A stretch of 64,000 nucleotides of DNA from NCBI RefSeq assembly GCF_038002605.1, contig NZ_JBBOCT010000001.1, forward strand, positions 868,001 to 932,000, written 5' to 3'. This document shows positions 8,933 through 17,869 of the stretch, piece after piece; positions within the stretch are counted from its first letter, which is position 1; each line of letters begins with the position of its first letter. The notes below the pieces were generated by a model. That model was not told the origin of the DNA, searched no databases, and saw only the letters and a list, made by a program, of their open reading frames with translations. A program made the position numbers and the translations under genes. This DNA is from Bacillus sp. FSL K6-3431 (GTDB lineage: Bacteria; Bacillota; Bacilli; Bacillales; Bacillaceae_C).

Positions 8933-8935
8933 GAT

Positions 8936-9146
8936 TTAAGTTTGTTTAGCATATAAAAATTCCAACAAGTTTGTCCTACCCATTTTATTTATGATGCATG
9001 GTATTTCCGCTAAATCTTCGCAGTAAAATCGCCATCAACTCTATCCAAATGAAAATTCTTTTTCCAAATACTTTTCATTCCGACAATTGTAAATGCATTA
9101 ACATCATTTACCGGATGATCTCCAACAATACGAATTGGGCAAAACC
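8936..9146 (-). pseudogene. HAD-family hydrolase relic (C-terminus)
   Basis: Only the last 65 or so codons survive, with a frameshift. PIRIVGDHPVNDVNAF, with TIVGMKSIWKKNFH, matches the HAD motif IV region (GDxxxND). EIPCIINKMGRTNLLEFL follows in another frame and ends in TAA at 8936. The catalytic N-terminal DxD half is gone. Confidence 0.78.
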
Positions 9147-9313
9147 ATCTTTTTATTAAATATATATTTAGTTTAAACAGTTAAAACCTGATTTTAACTA
9201 TTTAAATTAGGAGCGATGTTATATAAAAAATAGCGTTATTTTTTATATGGTCAACCTGTAGGTTAAGTAAACTTTATCTGAACTGCTTATTTGCAGCATT
9301 AACAAAAGAATCG

Positions 9314-9605
9314 ATGAATTTCGTAGAGAATGTAACACTTTTGAACTTGGTTGCAGTAATAATTGGCATTCTCATATTGAAGGAAAAGTTTACCGTTACG
9401 GTGGTGAAGGGCTATCAAGCAGAAGGAAAACCGGCTCAACGTTTGAAAGCTCGAGATGTAGTTGAAATCCCTGAAGGAGTTAAGCACTGGCAAGGTGCCA
9501 CAAATAGCTGGTTTGTTCATTTAGCTCTTATTGGTGACCCAACAAAACCTACATACTTGAATGGAACCAGTTAATGATGAACAATATAAAGAAGCAAATA
9601 AATAG
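9314..9605 (+). pseudogene. Cupin-domain protein relic
   Basis: Remnant of a small single-domain cupin. Frame-shifted pieces read WHSHIEGKVYRY, then GYQAEGKPAQRLKARDVVEI with PEGVKHWQGATNSWFVHLAL, then EPVNDEQYKEANK before a TAG at 9605. The cupin metal motif 1 (HSH) is in a different frame from motif 2, so no functional protein can be made. Confidence 0.78.
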
Positions 9606-9741
9606 TGTGTTAGTATACAAAAAACCTTGTCTTATGTCTAATGAATGCCAATTTAGGAGTATCTTGCACCTATTCTACCATAAATATATAGAAAAATACC
9701 TTAGTTGGCTACAAGAGAATTTAAAAACAAAGTGTTTTATA

Positions 9742-9828
9742 TTGACAAAAATTTTTATTTATGCTATAATTTACAGTTAAAATATTCTTGTATATAATAA
9801 GATTCTCCTGGCCAGGGGAATCTTATTT
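9742..9828 (+). promoter_or_regulatory. Consensus promoter followed by leader terminator (attenuator candidate)
   Basis: TTGACA (9742-9747), 17-base spacer, TATAAT (9765-9770). Start of transcription is expected near 9777. A hairpin follows at once, AAGATTCTCC (9799-9808) with its complement around 9814-9823, and then TTTTT. It precedes a GGGAGGATTAAGG ribosome site and the methyltransferase ATG at 9852. A terminator inside a 75-base leader implies regulated readthrough. Confidence 0.7.
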
Positions 9829-9851
9829 TTAGTATATGGGAGGATTAAGGT

Positions 9852-10769
9852 ATGAAGAATAAAGAATCAAGTTTAACTTCCTTAATATCAGCTTTTGGTC
9901 GAGCATACCACAGTAATTATGATACACCAAAAATTTTTGATGATTTTATTGCAAGAGACTTAATTACCCAAAAAGAATTTTCACATATTCGCGAGAACAT
10001 GATTAAAGGAATTCAATTTTTTAATAAAGAAATTGCAAAGAAACTTGAACATCATCCAGATGAAATTTTAAAATGGATTACCCAAGTCCAACTTTCTCCA
10101 ACTCCTTTAGCACGTGCTGCCTACTGCGAAAATGTATTACTTCATGAAATATCGCTAGGCTTGACACAGTATGTCATTCTAGGAGCTGGATTAGATACCT
10201 TTTGTTTCCGACATCCAGAATTAAACGACAGCTTAGAAGTATTTGAAGTTGATTATCCAGCCACACAAGACTCTAAAAAGATAAGGTTAGCAAATGCTAA
10301 TTATCAAAATTCGGAAAATCTTCATTTTGTTTCAATGGATTTCACCAAAGATTTTACTATTCAAAGTCTTGTTGAAGAATGTTTTATGCCTAATAGAAAA
10401 ACTTTCTTTAGTTTTTTAGGTGTTTCTTATTATTTAACTAAAGAGGAAAATGCCAACTTGATTAATAAATTATTTACCAAAGTTCCATCAGGAAGTTCTA
10501 TCGTTTTTGATTATGCAGACGACAAACTTTTCGAGGAAAAAGGAATGTCTAACCGAGTGCAAAATATGGTTAAAATGGCTTCAGCTAGTGGTGAGCCTAT
10601 GAAATCATGTTTTACTTATGATGAAATGGAGGAAATGCTAGAAAACTCAGATTTGCTTATTTATGAACATTTATCACCTATTTCTATTAATAATCAATTC
10701 TTTCGTAATCGTACAGACTATTTGTCTGCATTCGAAACGATTCATTACATCCATGCTGTAAAACAGTAA
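9852..10769 (+). CDS. Class I SAM-dependent methyltransferase, leucine carboxyl methyltransferase (LCM)-like
   Basis: A 305-residue cytosolic enzyme of the LCM/PPM-type methyltransferase family found widely in bacteria. LTQYVILGAGLDTFCFRHP is the family-specific SAM motif I, and VFEVDYPATQDSKK is the acidic loop plus motif II. SFLGVSYYLTKEENANLI is also typical. Its substrate is unknown; relatives have been annotated as polyketide-synthesis O-methyltransferases on weak grounds. It is monocistronic, with its own consensus promoter and leader hairpin and a strong terminator downstream. Confidence 0.87.
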   Translation: MKNKESSLTSLISAFGRAYHSNYDTPKIFDDFIARDLITQKEFSHIRENMIKGIQFFNKEIAKKLEHHPDEILKWITQVQLSPTPLARAAYCENVLLHEISLGLTQYVILGAGLDTFCFRHPELNDSLEVFEVDYPATQDSKKIRLANANYQNSENLHFVSMDFTKDFTIQSLVEECFMPNRKTFFSFLGVSYYLTKEENANLINKLFTKVPSGSSIVFDYADDKLFEEKGMSNRVQNMVKMASASGEPMKSCFTYDEMEEMLENSDLLIYEHLSPISINNQFFRNRTDYLSAFETIHYIHAVKQ

Positions 10770-10792
10770 TATTTCGGTTACTAACCGACTTA

Positions 10793-10822
10793 CCTCTCAA
10801 TCTTCCCTATGATTGAGAGGTT
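10793..10822 (+). terminator. Intrinsic terminator
   Basis: Perfect arms CCTCTCAATC (10793-10802) and GATTGAGAGG (10811-10820), followed by TTGTACTTATTTTT, just after the LCM-like methyltransferase. Confidence 0.8.
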
Positions 10823-11003
10823 GTACTTATTTTTATCTATGTTTATTTATTTTAAATTTCCTAACTATAAGTTATTCCACAAAATGATACCCATTTTTTT
10901 GTTTCTTACGCCACTTTCATGATAGCGAGATCGAATAGGAGGAAAGATACCCACATTAGTAGAATTATATAAACAACCAGTTAAAAATAAGAGGAAGTGA
11001 CCC

Positions 11004-11705
11004 ATGAACTACAAGGCAATTATTTTCGATTTGGATAATACTTTATTAAATTATTCTGTTAGCGAATTAAAATCGATGCAATACACAGTGCAAGAACATG
11101 GATTAATTCAAAATGAGGCGTTTATCTGGGATACTTTTTGGAAGGTCTATAGTAAAATCAATATGTCTTATTGGAATGCGAGAAAAAAAGCCGGCTATAG
11201 TATCTATCAAATGCTGGAATATTCCTTTCAAGACACGCTAAATGAGCTTAAACTAGACACTTCCGCATCAATGATATTAGCTAATTTATATTGGGATACA
11301 TTTTGTCAAGCATGTGATTTTGAAGACTATGCAAAGGATTTGTTATCTCAGCTACACGGCAAATATAGTTTAGCGATTATCTCTAATGGCATAGGTGAAG
11401 CACAAAGAGGTAGACTCGCAGCAGGAGGAATCGATCACTACTTTGATACATTGGTTATTTCAGATGAAGTTGGGCATTGGAAACCAGATAAAAAAATATT
11501 TGACGAAGCCTTAAAACGATTAAACATAAACCATACTGAAGCCTTGTTTATAGGAGACTCATTGATTGATGATTATCATGGCGCAGTAAACGCCGGATTA
11601 GATTTTTGTTATTATAATCGATCGGCAACACCTATTGTAAAGAATATTAGTCCCAAATATGTAATCGACAATTTAAAAGCAATCAGCAACTTTATTAAAG
11701 TTTAA
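11004..11705 (+). CDS. HAD hydrolase, YjjG-type non-canonical pyrimidine nucleotidase
   Basis: A 233-residue haloacid dehalogenase-fold phosphatase. Motif I is FDLDNTLL (nucleophile D9, acid D11), motif II is IISNG, motif III is the Lys of HWKPDKKIF, and motif IV is FIGDSLIDDYHGAVNAG. Length and motif context fit the YjjG/YfnB group, which dephosphorylates nucleoside 5'-monophosphates, including non-canonical pyrimidines that would otherwise be incorporated into DNA. The ATG follows GAGGAAGTGACCC. It stands alone on the plus strand. Confidence 0.85.
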   Translation: MNYKAIIFDLDNTLLNYSVSELKSMQYTVQEHGLIQNEAFIWDTFWKVYSKINMSYWNARKKAGYSIYQMLEYSFQDTLNELKLDTSASMILANLYWDTFCQACDFEDYAKDLLSQLHGKYSLAIISNGIGEAQRGRLAAGGIDHYFDTLVISDEVGHWKPDKKIFDEALKRLNINHTEALFIGDSLIDDYHGAVNAGLDFCYYNRSATPIVKNISPKYVIDNLKAISNFIKV

Positions 11706-11782
11706 TCTTTTCTGGAAAATTATTATGAAGTGGCGCTTGGCTTAAGCCTTCCATGTAGGTTAGATATGTTCTTCATTATTAA

Positions 11783-12643
11783 CTAAAGAATCTTAATCGC
11801 ATCTTTAAAAAATTCAATAAATATACTGGCTTCCTTTGTTTCAACTTTTGTTAAAATATAAGTTAAGGATGTTGGTGAGATAATACGATATGATCTTATT
11901 TCCAATAGTTAATTCTTTCTGATTTCATCTCTAACTATTGTGGATGGTGTATAAGATATTCCAAGTCAAGCTTCTATAAATCTTTTTGTAATTTCCATTT
12001 GGTTGACTACCATTGTTCGATATCCGGATAATGTTTTTTAATATCGCCGAGCAGAGTACCCCAATAGTCAGGATGATTATGTGTAATTAATCTATATTTC
12101 ACTAAGACGATGGGCTCATTGGACCTATCCCCTTTCAAATGCAGATTTGGTCCTACTAAAATGACAGGCTTGCACAATATGGAAATTTATATTTGATTGT
12201 ATCGGTTTTATTCAGCCAAGGTCAGCCCTTTCTGTATTGATTTCCTCCCCTATTTGATAGGATTTAAATACTTTTATAATGACTTCAATATTAGGGTTTG
12301 CCTTGATAAAAAGTCGGAAAAAAGATAGCTAGATAGATGATGCAATTTGTGGTGCCGATGCAATAACTAATTTACGATTATAGCCTTGTTTCCATGACTC
12401 AAAGTCCTCTAGTCCTTGCTCATATTTTGCCATTATATCTTTAGCATATGGAAGAAAATGAGGACCAGCAGATGTCAGAGCAATTGTTTTCGCGACTCTT
12501 TCTATAAGTGGATATGGAAGATCTTCTTCTAGTCCCTTTTTATTTTTCGTGATGGTGAACTCCGCTAGAAAAAGTTCTTCTGCAGTTTTACGGAAATTTT
12601 CATACATCGCAGTAATAAATGTTTTCAACCATTTTATATCCAT
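11783..12643 (-). pseudogene. LysR family regulator, broken
   Basis: Starts at ATG 12643 with a LysR HTH region (MDIKWLKTF, NFRKTAEELFLAEF), then ERVAKTIALTSAGPHFLPYA, DFESWKQGYNRKL, and a stop at 12329. The effector domain continues in other frames: NEPIVLVKYRLITHNHPDYW, GDIKKHYPDIEQW, then VRDEIRKN and IEFFKDAIKIL, with the final stop at 11783. Several frameshifts and stops, plus a damaged HTH (AEFTIT where AQPTVT would be expected), show it is inactive. Confidence 0.85.
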
Positions 12644-12791
12644 ATCATCTCTCTCATTGTAATAACAGTTAGTTATCAATAATCTCAACTTTTGTTAATA
12701 TTCATTATTATCTCTATCAAGTATAATGGAGTTAACAGGAATATACAGTAGATTTCGAAATTACTAAATACAAGGGATAGGGGAGATTCAG

Positions 12792-13574
12792 TTGAATAAA
12801 ATACAAAAGCAATCGACGAGAGATACCTGGAATGCTAATTTATACGATATAAAACATTCATTTGTTTCCAAGTATGGAGATACATTGGTGGATTTATTAG
12901 ATCCCAAAAAAGGAGAGAAGATCCTTGATCTTGGCTGTGGAACAGGAGATTTAGCTAAAAAGCTATATGACTTTGAAGTGAATATTATCGGTGTGGACAA
13001 ATCTGAAAATATGGTAACGCAAGCGATGCAAAAATATCCACATATAAAGTTTGCCGTTTGTGATGCAACAGAACTAGAATATGATAGTGAATTTGAGGCG
13101 GTATTCTCTAATGCCACACTTCATTGGATTAAAAAGCCAAAACAAGCCCTTCATTGTATTTTTAACAGCTTAAAGCCAGGTGGAAGATTTATCGCGGAAT
13201 TTGGTGGTAAAGGGAATGTGCAATCAATAACAGATGAGATTAGCAAGCAATTTAAATGCCTTGATCTTGAATACAAAGAGGAACAATTCCCTTGGTATTT
13301 CCCAAGCATTGGGGAATATTCAAGCTTAATGGAAGAAGTAGGATTTAAAGTTACCTTTGCACAACATTTTGACAGACCAACTCCGTTAGACGGTGATCAT
13401 GGATTAAGTAATTGGATAGAGATGTTTTGCATGGATATATTTAATGATGTGGACGAATATAGTAAAAACAGAATTATAATGAATGTCGAGAAGAAATTAA
13501 AAGATATATTATATCAGGAAGGTAATTGGATAGCTGATTATAAAAGGATTCGCGTAATCGGGATTAAAGTATAA
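12792..13574 (+). CDS. SAM-dependent methyltransferase (class I, Methyltransf_11/25 type)
   Basis: A 260-residue cytosolic methyltransferase. The glycine-rich SAM motif I is KILDLGCGTGDLAKKL (about residues 43-58), followed by IIGVDKSENMV (motif post I), FAVCDATELEY and FEAVFSNATLHWI. LHCIFNSLKPGGRFIAEFGG is the typical motif III region. It resembles trans-aconitate methyltransferase-like proteins, but the substrate cannot be told. Translation starts at TTG 12792 behind AGGGGAGATTCAG. It is divergent from the dead LysR gene, which may once have regulated it. Confidence 0.87.
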   Translation: MNKIQKQSTRDTWNANLYDIKHSFVSKYGDTLVDLLDPKKGEKILDLGCGTGDLAKKLYDFEVNIIGVDKSENMVTQAMQKYPHIKFAVCDATELEYDSEFEAVFSNATLHWIKKPKQALHCIFNSLKPGGRFIAEFGGKGNVQSITDEISKQFKCLDLEYKEEQFPWYFPSIGEYSSLMEEVGFKVTFAQHFDRPTPLDGDHGLSNWIEMFCMDIFNDVDEYSKNRIIMNVEKKLKDILYQEGNWIADYKRIRVIGIKV

Positions 13575-13598
13575 TGAAAAGAACTTAGCAATTCTCTA

Positions 13599-13622
13599 AA
13601 CCACCAATTTGGTGGTTTTTTC
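13599..13622 (+). terminator. Intrinsic terminator
   Basis: Perfect hairpin AACCACCAATTTGGTGGTT followed by TTTTTCT, 25 bases after the methyltransferase stop codon. Confidence 0.88.
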
Positions 13623-13748
13623 TACTAAATTGGAATATGGTTCATACATTATATCTATAAATCTCTTATTTAGTATTTAAGTAAAAGGTTTCTTCATTTA
13701 TGATAACCCATTTTAATAATAACTTTAATCGGCGTATCTTCCCTTATA

Positions 13749-13931
13749 TTAACGCATGCCCACGACCCCATACATAAACAAAAAGAGCAAGATAAAACTT
13801 AATACAGCACCCATTATTGTATTATTATGTGTACTCTTCTCCGCTTTTAGGTTTTTTAACAGTGAAGTAAGGTTTAGAAACCATAACATGCCTATGAAAG
13901 GTACTCCTATGAATAGTATGAGAAAGAACAA
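13749..13931 (-). CDS. Small two-helix membrane protein, unknown function
   Basis: A 60-residue protein with two predicted membrane helices (about residues 2-24 and 40-58) separated by a basic/polar loop (LKNLKAEKSTHNN). The start is a TTG at 13931, supported by a near-perfect AGAAAGGAGGG ribosome site seven bases upstream. An ATG closer to the Shine-Dalgarno is out of frame. It stands alone between terminators. No family was recognised; function unknown. Confidence 0.6.
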   Translation of the reverse strand: MFFLILFIGVPFIGMLWFLNLTSLLKNLKAEKSTHNNTIMGAVLSFILLFLFMYGVVGMR

Positions 13932-13964
13932 TACATGCCCTCCTTTCTAGTTGAAAATGAATAA

Positions 13965-14005
13965 TCCTCTATAACTACGTCCGTTTTAGATCGTTGTTAT
14001 AGAGG
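13965..14005. terminator. Terminator of leuA
   Basis: Inverted repeat TCCTCTATAAC (13965-13975) / GTTATAGAGGA (13995-14005), just past the leuA stop on the minus strand. Confidence 0.65.
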
Positions 14006-14014
14006 AGTTACACA

Positions 14015-15559
14015 TTAATTTATAAATGAGAAACTATTCTTATTTTCTTTTTGCTTATCTTTTTGTAAAATTTGATTAATGGCTGTTAAATAGGCTTTTG
14101 CGCTTGCTTTAATAATATCAGTATCCATACCTCTTCCAGAGTAGGAATGACCATCTTTTTCTACTTTTACTGTTACTTCTCCGACTGCATCTTTTCCAAT
14201 GTTTTTTGAGCGTATTGAGTAATCTTGTAGTTGAAATTGATCCCCTATTAACTTTTCAATTCCATTATAAAGTGCATCAATTACACCATTGCCTTGCGTA
14301 GTGTTTCGGGTGCGGTTTTGCTTTTCATCCATAAGTTCAATCGTTACTTCAGCCAGTTCATTTGGATAAGATATCGCTAGGTCAGTCAATTCAAAACGGT
14401 GTTGCATATTTATAAAATGTTTATTTATTAATAGATGAATATCGTCATCAATCACATATTTCTTTTTATCAATTACCTTTTTAAAGTTCTCAAAAGCATT
14501 CGCTAGTTCTACTTCTGTTAAGTTATAACCTAAGTTTTCCATCTTCTTTTTTAGTGCATGGCGCCCAGAGTGTTTTCCAAGAACAATGGTACTTGACGAA
14601 ACGCCAACCGTTTCCGGCTTAATAATTTCATATGTGGAGGATTCTTTCAGCATGCCATCCTGATGAATGCCTGATTCATGAGCAAATGCATGATCACCAA
14701 CAATTGCTTTATTCGCTTGGACTGTCATGCCTGTATACTGGCTTACAAGTTTACTTGTATTATATATTTCATTTAAAACGATATTCGATTTTGCTTGATA
14801 AATATCCTGCCTTGTTTCAAGTGTTAGGGCAATTTCTTCAATCGCTGTATTTCCCGCTCTTTCTCCGATACCATTGATTGTTCCTTCAATTTGATCTACT
14901 CCAGCATAAATAGCTGCCATCGTATTCGCTGTAGCCATGCCAAGATCATTATGACAATGTGTACTTAATAGTATATTATCAACTCGTGGCACATTTTCTC
15001 TCACTTTTCTAAACATATCCCCAAACGTTTCGGGAGAGGCGTATCCAACTGTATCGGGTAGGTTAATCACAGTTGCACCCGCTTGAATCGCGCGATCAAC
15101 GACTTGGTACATAAAGTCGAGCTCTGTTCTGCTTGCATCTTCTAATGAAAATTCAATTTCTGAAAAAAAGTTTTCGCCAAATTTAATTGCCATTTCCGCT
15201 GTTTCGATTACTTGATCTTTTGTCATATTTAGTTTATATTTTCGGTGTATGGGTGAAGTCGCAAGGACAATATGCAGACAAGGTGTTGCAGCACCTTTTA
15301 ATGCCGTTCTTGCGGCTTCTATATCATTTTTATGTGCTCTAGCCAAAACGGCAATGCTCGTGTTGCGTACTGCTTTAGATATTGCTTGCACATTATGGAT
15401 TTCCCCTGGAGAGGATGCTGGAAATCCTGCTTCAATTCGATCAATTCCCAGTTTTTCTAGCTGTAAAGCGATTTCGATCTTTTCTTCCGTTGTAAGATGG
15501 ACCCCTGGAGATTGTTCGCCATCCCGCAGTGTTGTATCAAACATATGAATTTTTCTCAT
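14015..15559 (-). CDS. leuA: 2-isopropylmalate synthase
   Basis: First committed enzyme of leucine biosynthesis: it condenses acetyl-CoA with 2-oxoisovalerate. The protein has 514 residues from ATG 15559, which sits behind GGAGGAATAACT; a longer frame to 15601 overlaps the T-box terminator and is unlikely to be translated. The TIM-barrel N-terminal domain shows DTTLRDGEQSPG (metal and substrate site), LSTHCHNDLGMA and the signature GTINGIGERAGNTAIEEI. A C-terminal allosteric domain covers about residues 390-514. No leuBCD or ilv genes follow, unlike the usual Bacillus ilv-leu operon. A Leu-specific T-box leader precedes it. Confidence 0.95.
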   Translation of the reverse strand: MRKIHMFDTTLRDGEQSPGVHLTTEEKIEIALQLEKLGIDRIEAGFPASSPGEIHNVQAISKAVRNTSIAVLARAHKNDIEAARTALKGAATPCLHIVLATSPIHRKYKLNMTKDQVIETAEMAIKFGENFFSEIEFSLEDASRTELDFMYQVVDRAIQAGATVINLPDTVGYASPETFGDMFRKVRENVPRVDNILLSTHCHNDLGMATANTMAAIYAGVDQIEGTINGIGERAGNTAIEEIALTLETRQDIYQAKSNIVLNEIYNTSKLVSQYTGMTVQANKAIVGDHAFAHESGIHQDGMLKESSTYEIIKPETVGVSSSTIVLGKHSGRHALKKKMENLGYNLTEVELANAFENFKKVIDKKKYVIDDDIHLLINKHFINMQHRFELTDLAISYPNELAEVTIELMDEKQNRTRNTTQGNGVIDALYNGIEKLIGDQFQLQDYSIRSKNIGKDAVGEVTVKVEKDGHSYSGRGMDTDIIKASAKAYLTAINQILQKDKQKENKNSFSFIN

Positions 15560-15589
15560 AGTTATTCCTCCTTCAAATTTTTTGAAATA

Positions 15590-15925
15590 AAAAAACTCCA
15601 TGTCATGCCCCTTGTATGTTTATACAAGGGGCGACAGGAGTTTTATTTCCAACGCGGTACCACCCTAATTCACTTTTTTAAGATTTCATAAAAAAGCCTC
15701 AGTTTCGTGCCCTTAACGCGGGTCAAACGGAGTTTCTTACTGTTTAGGAGACTAAACATTCGCTGTTGATAATAGTTATCTAGTATCAGCGGTTTTGTTC
15801 CTATACGTTCGGAAAATCAGCTTAAAGGTGAGTCGATAGAAGATTATCCTAATACTCTCAGCTCCGTATTAGTCTCTGTCCGATAATTTATTCTACCTTG
15901 ATCCTTCTCATCGCTGTTGGTTATA
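15590..15925 (-). promoter_or_regulatory. T-box riboswitch, Leu-specific
   Basis: Reading the minus strand, the leader contains a stem I with AGAGACTAATACGGAG. The specifier context GACTCACC gives a CUC (Leu) triplet at 15830-15832. The conserved T-box AGGGTGGTACCGCG is at 15653-15666. A strong terminator follows (arms within 15592-15643, then a T run). Uncharged tRNA-Leu should stabilise the antiterminator and switch on leuA. Confidence 0.92.
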
Positions 15926-15981
15926 TTTTCTAATACATTAAATGCTTTTGGATAAAATGTCAATACCAATAAATTTATTTA

Positions 15982-16230
15982 TTAGGACTCACTCATAAAA
16001 TAAAAAGATATTATTTCCGGATGAGATTGTTTGGCAAAGTGTTTTTCCATTGATTTCTTTCTTGGATTAGTCGGTAAGGATAGAGTATCAAATTTGCCTA
16101 AAAACATTGTATGTAGCATCTTAAGCAAGTGACTTTTACTCTTAATCCCAGGTGTACATCTGATATTCGTAGTACCGACTAAATCTCTTTGATTTTTCGT
16201 ACCCACAATTGCATTTGTATATTTTTTCAT
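15982..16230 (-). CDS. Possible small hypothetical protein
   Basis: An open frame of 82 codons from ATG 16230, with ordinary-looking composition (VGTTNIRCTPGIKSKSHLL, KMLHTMFLGKFDTLSLPTN, EKHFAKQSHPEIISFYF). The longer frame to 16302 overlaps the DDAH gene and is probably not used. There is no good ribosome site. I do not recognise the family. It lies between the DDAH gene and the leuA leader on the same strand and could be a real small gene or a relic. Confidence 0.35.
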   Translation of the reverse strand: MKKYTNAIVGTKNQRDLVGTTNIRCTPGIKSKSHLLKMLHTMFLGKFDTLSLPTNPRKKSMEKHFAKQSHPEIISFYFMSES

Positions 16231-16243
16231 TGAAAATACTGCT

Positions 16244-17101
16244 TTAAGAAATTCTAGCTTTTTTCCGTAAAACAGGTAGTGTGCAGCAACGAAAAGAACC
16301 ACCTGATTTTATAATTTCTGACAAGTCCACTTCAATAACAGTGTATCCACATCCCTTTAATTGCTTATTTATTTCTCTATTTACTGGTAGACTAATAATT
16401 TTTTTATTTCCAATGGATAGTACATTCGTTCCAAGTGTGAATTGTTCTTCCTTTGTCACTTCGATTAAATGAAAGCGAGCCGCCAGCATCTTTATTTCCT
16501 TATCTGCTAATGCCCCTGGAAAAACTAACGCTTCATCCGGCGATATAATATTAAAGACGCAATCTAAATGCAAATACTTTTCGTGAAATGGAATTGGAAC
16601 GATGTCGTATTCGGGCAATGCCATTTGTAACTGACTAAATGCTTGTTCATTTGTTCTACTACTGATGCCTACATAGATAGTGCTACGATCAATAATCACA
16701 TCTCCACCCTCAATTGAGCCTTTAGTAATATCTAAAAAAGGTATCTCATGGGCCTCCAACCGCTTTTTAAGCTCATCCTCTTCTCCCTGCCTTACCTCGC
16801 TAGCCATTTCAGCCACAAACAAGGTCTTGCCAATTGTAAAGCCAATATCACGTGTGAAAACCTGTTCAGGATATTTACGAAATGAAGGAAGCAAAATAAT
16901 CTCTACTTCATTTTCCCGTAATACTTGCGTAAGTTCGCGGTGTTCGATCATCGCACGTTCAATATCTATTTTTTTATAATGTTTTTGTGTTTCATTGATA
17001 ACCTCACGAATCGCCATATGTTGTGGTTCGCATAAAATTACTTTATGTAATAAATCATATTCGCTCCCACAGAATATTTCCTGATCTTGTATTGACACCA
17101 T
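16244..17101 (-). CDS. Dimethylarginine dimethylaminohydrolase-like (amidinotransferase superfamily)
   Basis: Cytosolic guanidine-modifying hydrolase of 285 residues, the size of Bacillus YkgA-type proteins. The catalytic triad of the DDAH/arginine deiminase fold is visible: EGGD near residue 131, H178 in YLHLDCVFN, and Cys 272 or 273 in SGGSFRCCTLPVLR. Arg/Asp substrate contacts (FTRDIGFTIG) are also present. DDAH enzymes make citrulline and dimethylamine from methylarginines; the true substrate of bacterial members is uncertain. The ATG follows CGGAAGGAGTAATATACA. It ends close to an unassigned small ORF. Confidence 0.87.
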   Translation of the reverse strand: MVSIQDQEIFCGSEYDLLHKVILCEPQHMAIREVINETQKHYKKIDIERAMIEHRELTQVLRENEVEIILLPSFRKYPEQVFTRDIGFTIGKTLFVAEMASEVRQGEEDELKKRLEAHEIPFLDITKGSIEGGDVIIDRSTIYVGISSRTNEQAFSQLQMALPEYDIVPIPFHEKYLHLDCVFNIISPDEALVFPGALADKEIKMLAARFHLIEVTKEEQFTLGTNVLSIGNKKIISLPVNREINKQLKGCGYTVIEVDLSEIIKSGGSFRCCTLPVLRKKARIS

Positions 17102-17254
17102 TGTATATTACTCCTTCCGACTTTTACACTATTTATATCCTCTCCTTGATTATGTTTAAATATGTTTTGTTTAAACGCCTTGAGGATAAGATAGTTATAT
17201 ATAGTTATCCCCATTTACAGCTTTCGAAAAACCTTTAACATTCCGTATCTAAAA

Positions 17255-17869
17255 TTAAATCCAAACCTTCCGAAATGCAGCCGCTACTTTATATGGATTT
17301 CCTGCTTTCATAATCGCAGAAACGACCGCTATCCCTGCAATTTTTTCATTTGGGAGTAGCTGCATGTTATTAAGTCCAATGCCACCTATTGCGACGACTG
17401 GGATCGATACAGCTTGTGCAATTTCTGCAAGCATCCCATTTGGAAGAAGATTTGCATCTGCTTTTGATTGTGTTGTAAAAACAGAACCAACACCGATATA
17501 TGATGCCCCATTTCTTTCCGCTTCCTGTGCCTCTTTTATTGTCGATGTTGATACTCCAACAATCATGGCCGATGGTACCATTTTTCTTATCGATGAAAGT
17601 GGAAGGTCATCTTGTCCTACATGAACGCCTGCTGCGCCAACCGTCAAGGCAATGTCTACGCGATCATTAATAATGAGCGGAATAGCGTATTGATCAAGCA
17701 AAGTTTTGACGCTTTTTGCCTTTTCATAAAAGCGTTTTCCTGTACTTCTTTTTTCGCGTAGCTGGACGATCGTTACTCCACCTTTTACAGCCTCTTCTAT
17801 TATTGGCAACAGTTTTTCTAGTGGGACTGATTCTTCTGTAACTAAATGCAATTCATATTTATTAGTCAT
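17255..17869 (-). CDS. thiE: Thiamine-phosphate synthase
   Basis: Joins HMP pyrophosphate and thiazole phosphate to give thiamine phosphate. The (beta/alpha)8 protein has 204 residues from ATG 17869. Motifs are TIVQLREKRSTGK, LIINDRVDIAL, GAAGVHVGQDDLP, IVGVSTSTIKEA, YIGVGSVFTTQSKADA and VVAIGGIG, all typical of ThiE. The ATG overlaps the thiM stop codon (ATGA) and has AAGGAG ten bases upstream. Last gene of the tenA-thiW-thiD-thiM-thiE operon. Confidence 0.95.
   Translation of the reverse strand: MTNKYELHLVTEESVPLEKLLPIIEEAVKGGVTIVQLREKRSTGKRFYEKAKSVKTLLDQYAIPLIINDRVDIALTVGAAGVHVGQDDLPLSSIRKMVPSAMIVGVSTSTIKEAQEAERNGASYIGVGSVFTTQSKADANLLPNGMLAEIAQAVSIPVVAIGGIGLNNMQLLPNEKIAGIAVVSAIMKAGNPYKVAAAFRKVWI

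Noticed and set aside
9574..9780. 68-codon ORF before the LCM-type methyltransferase
   Set aside because: It overlaps the cupin relic and the consensus promoter, and its residue composition looks random.
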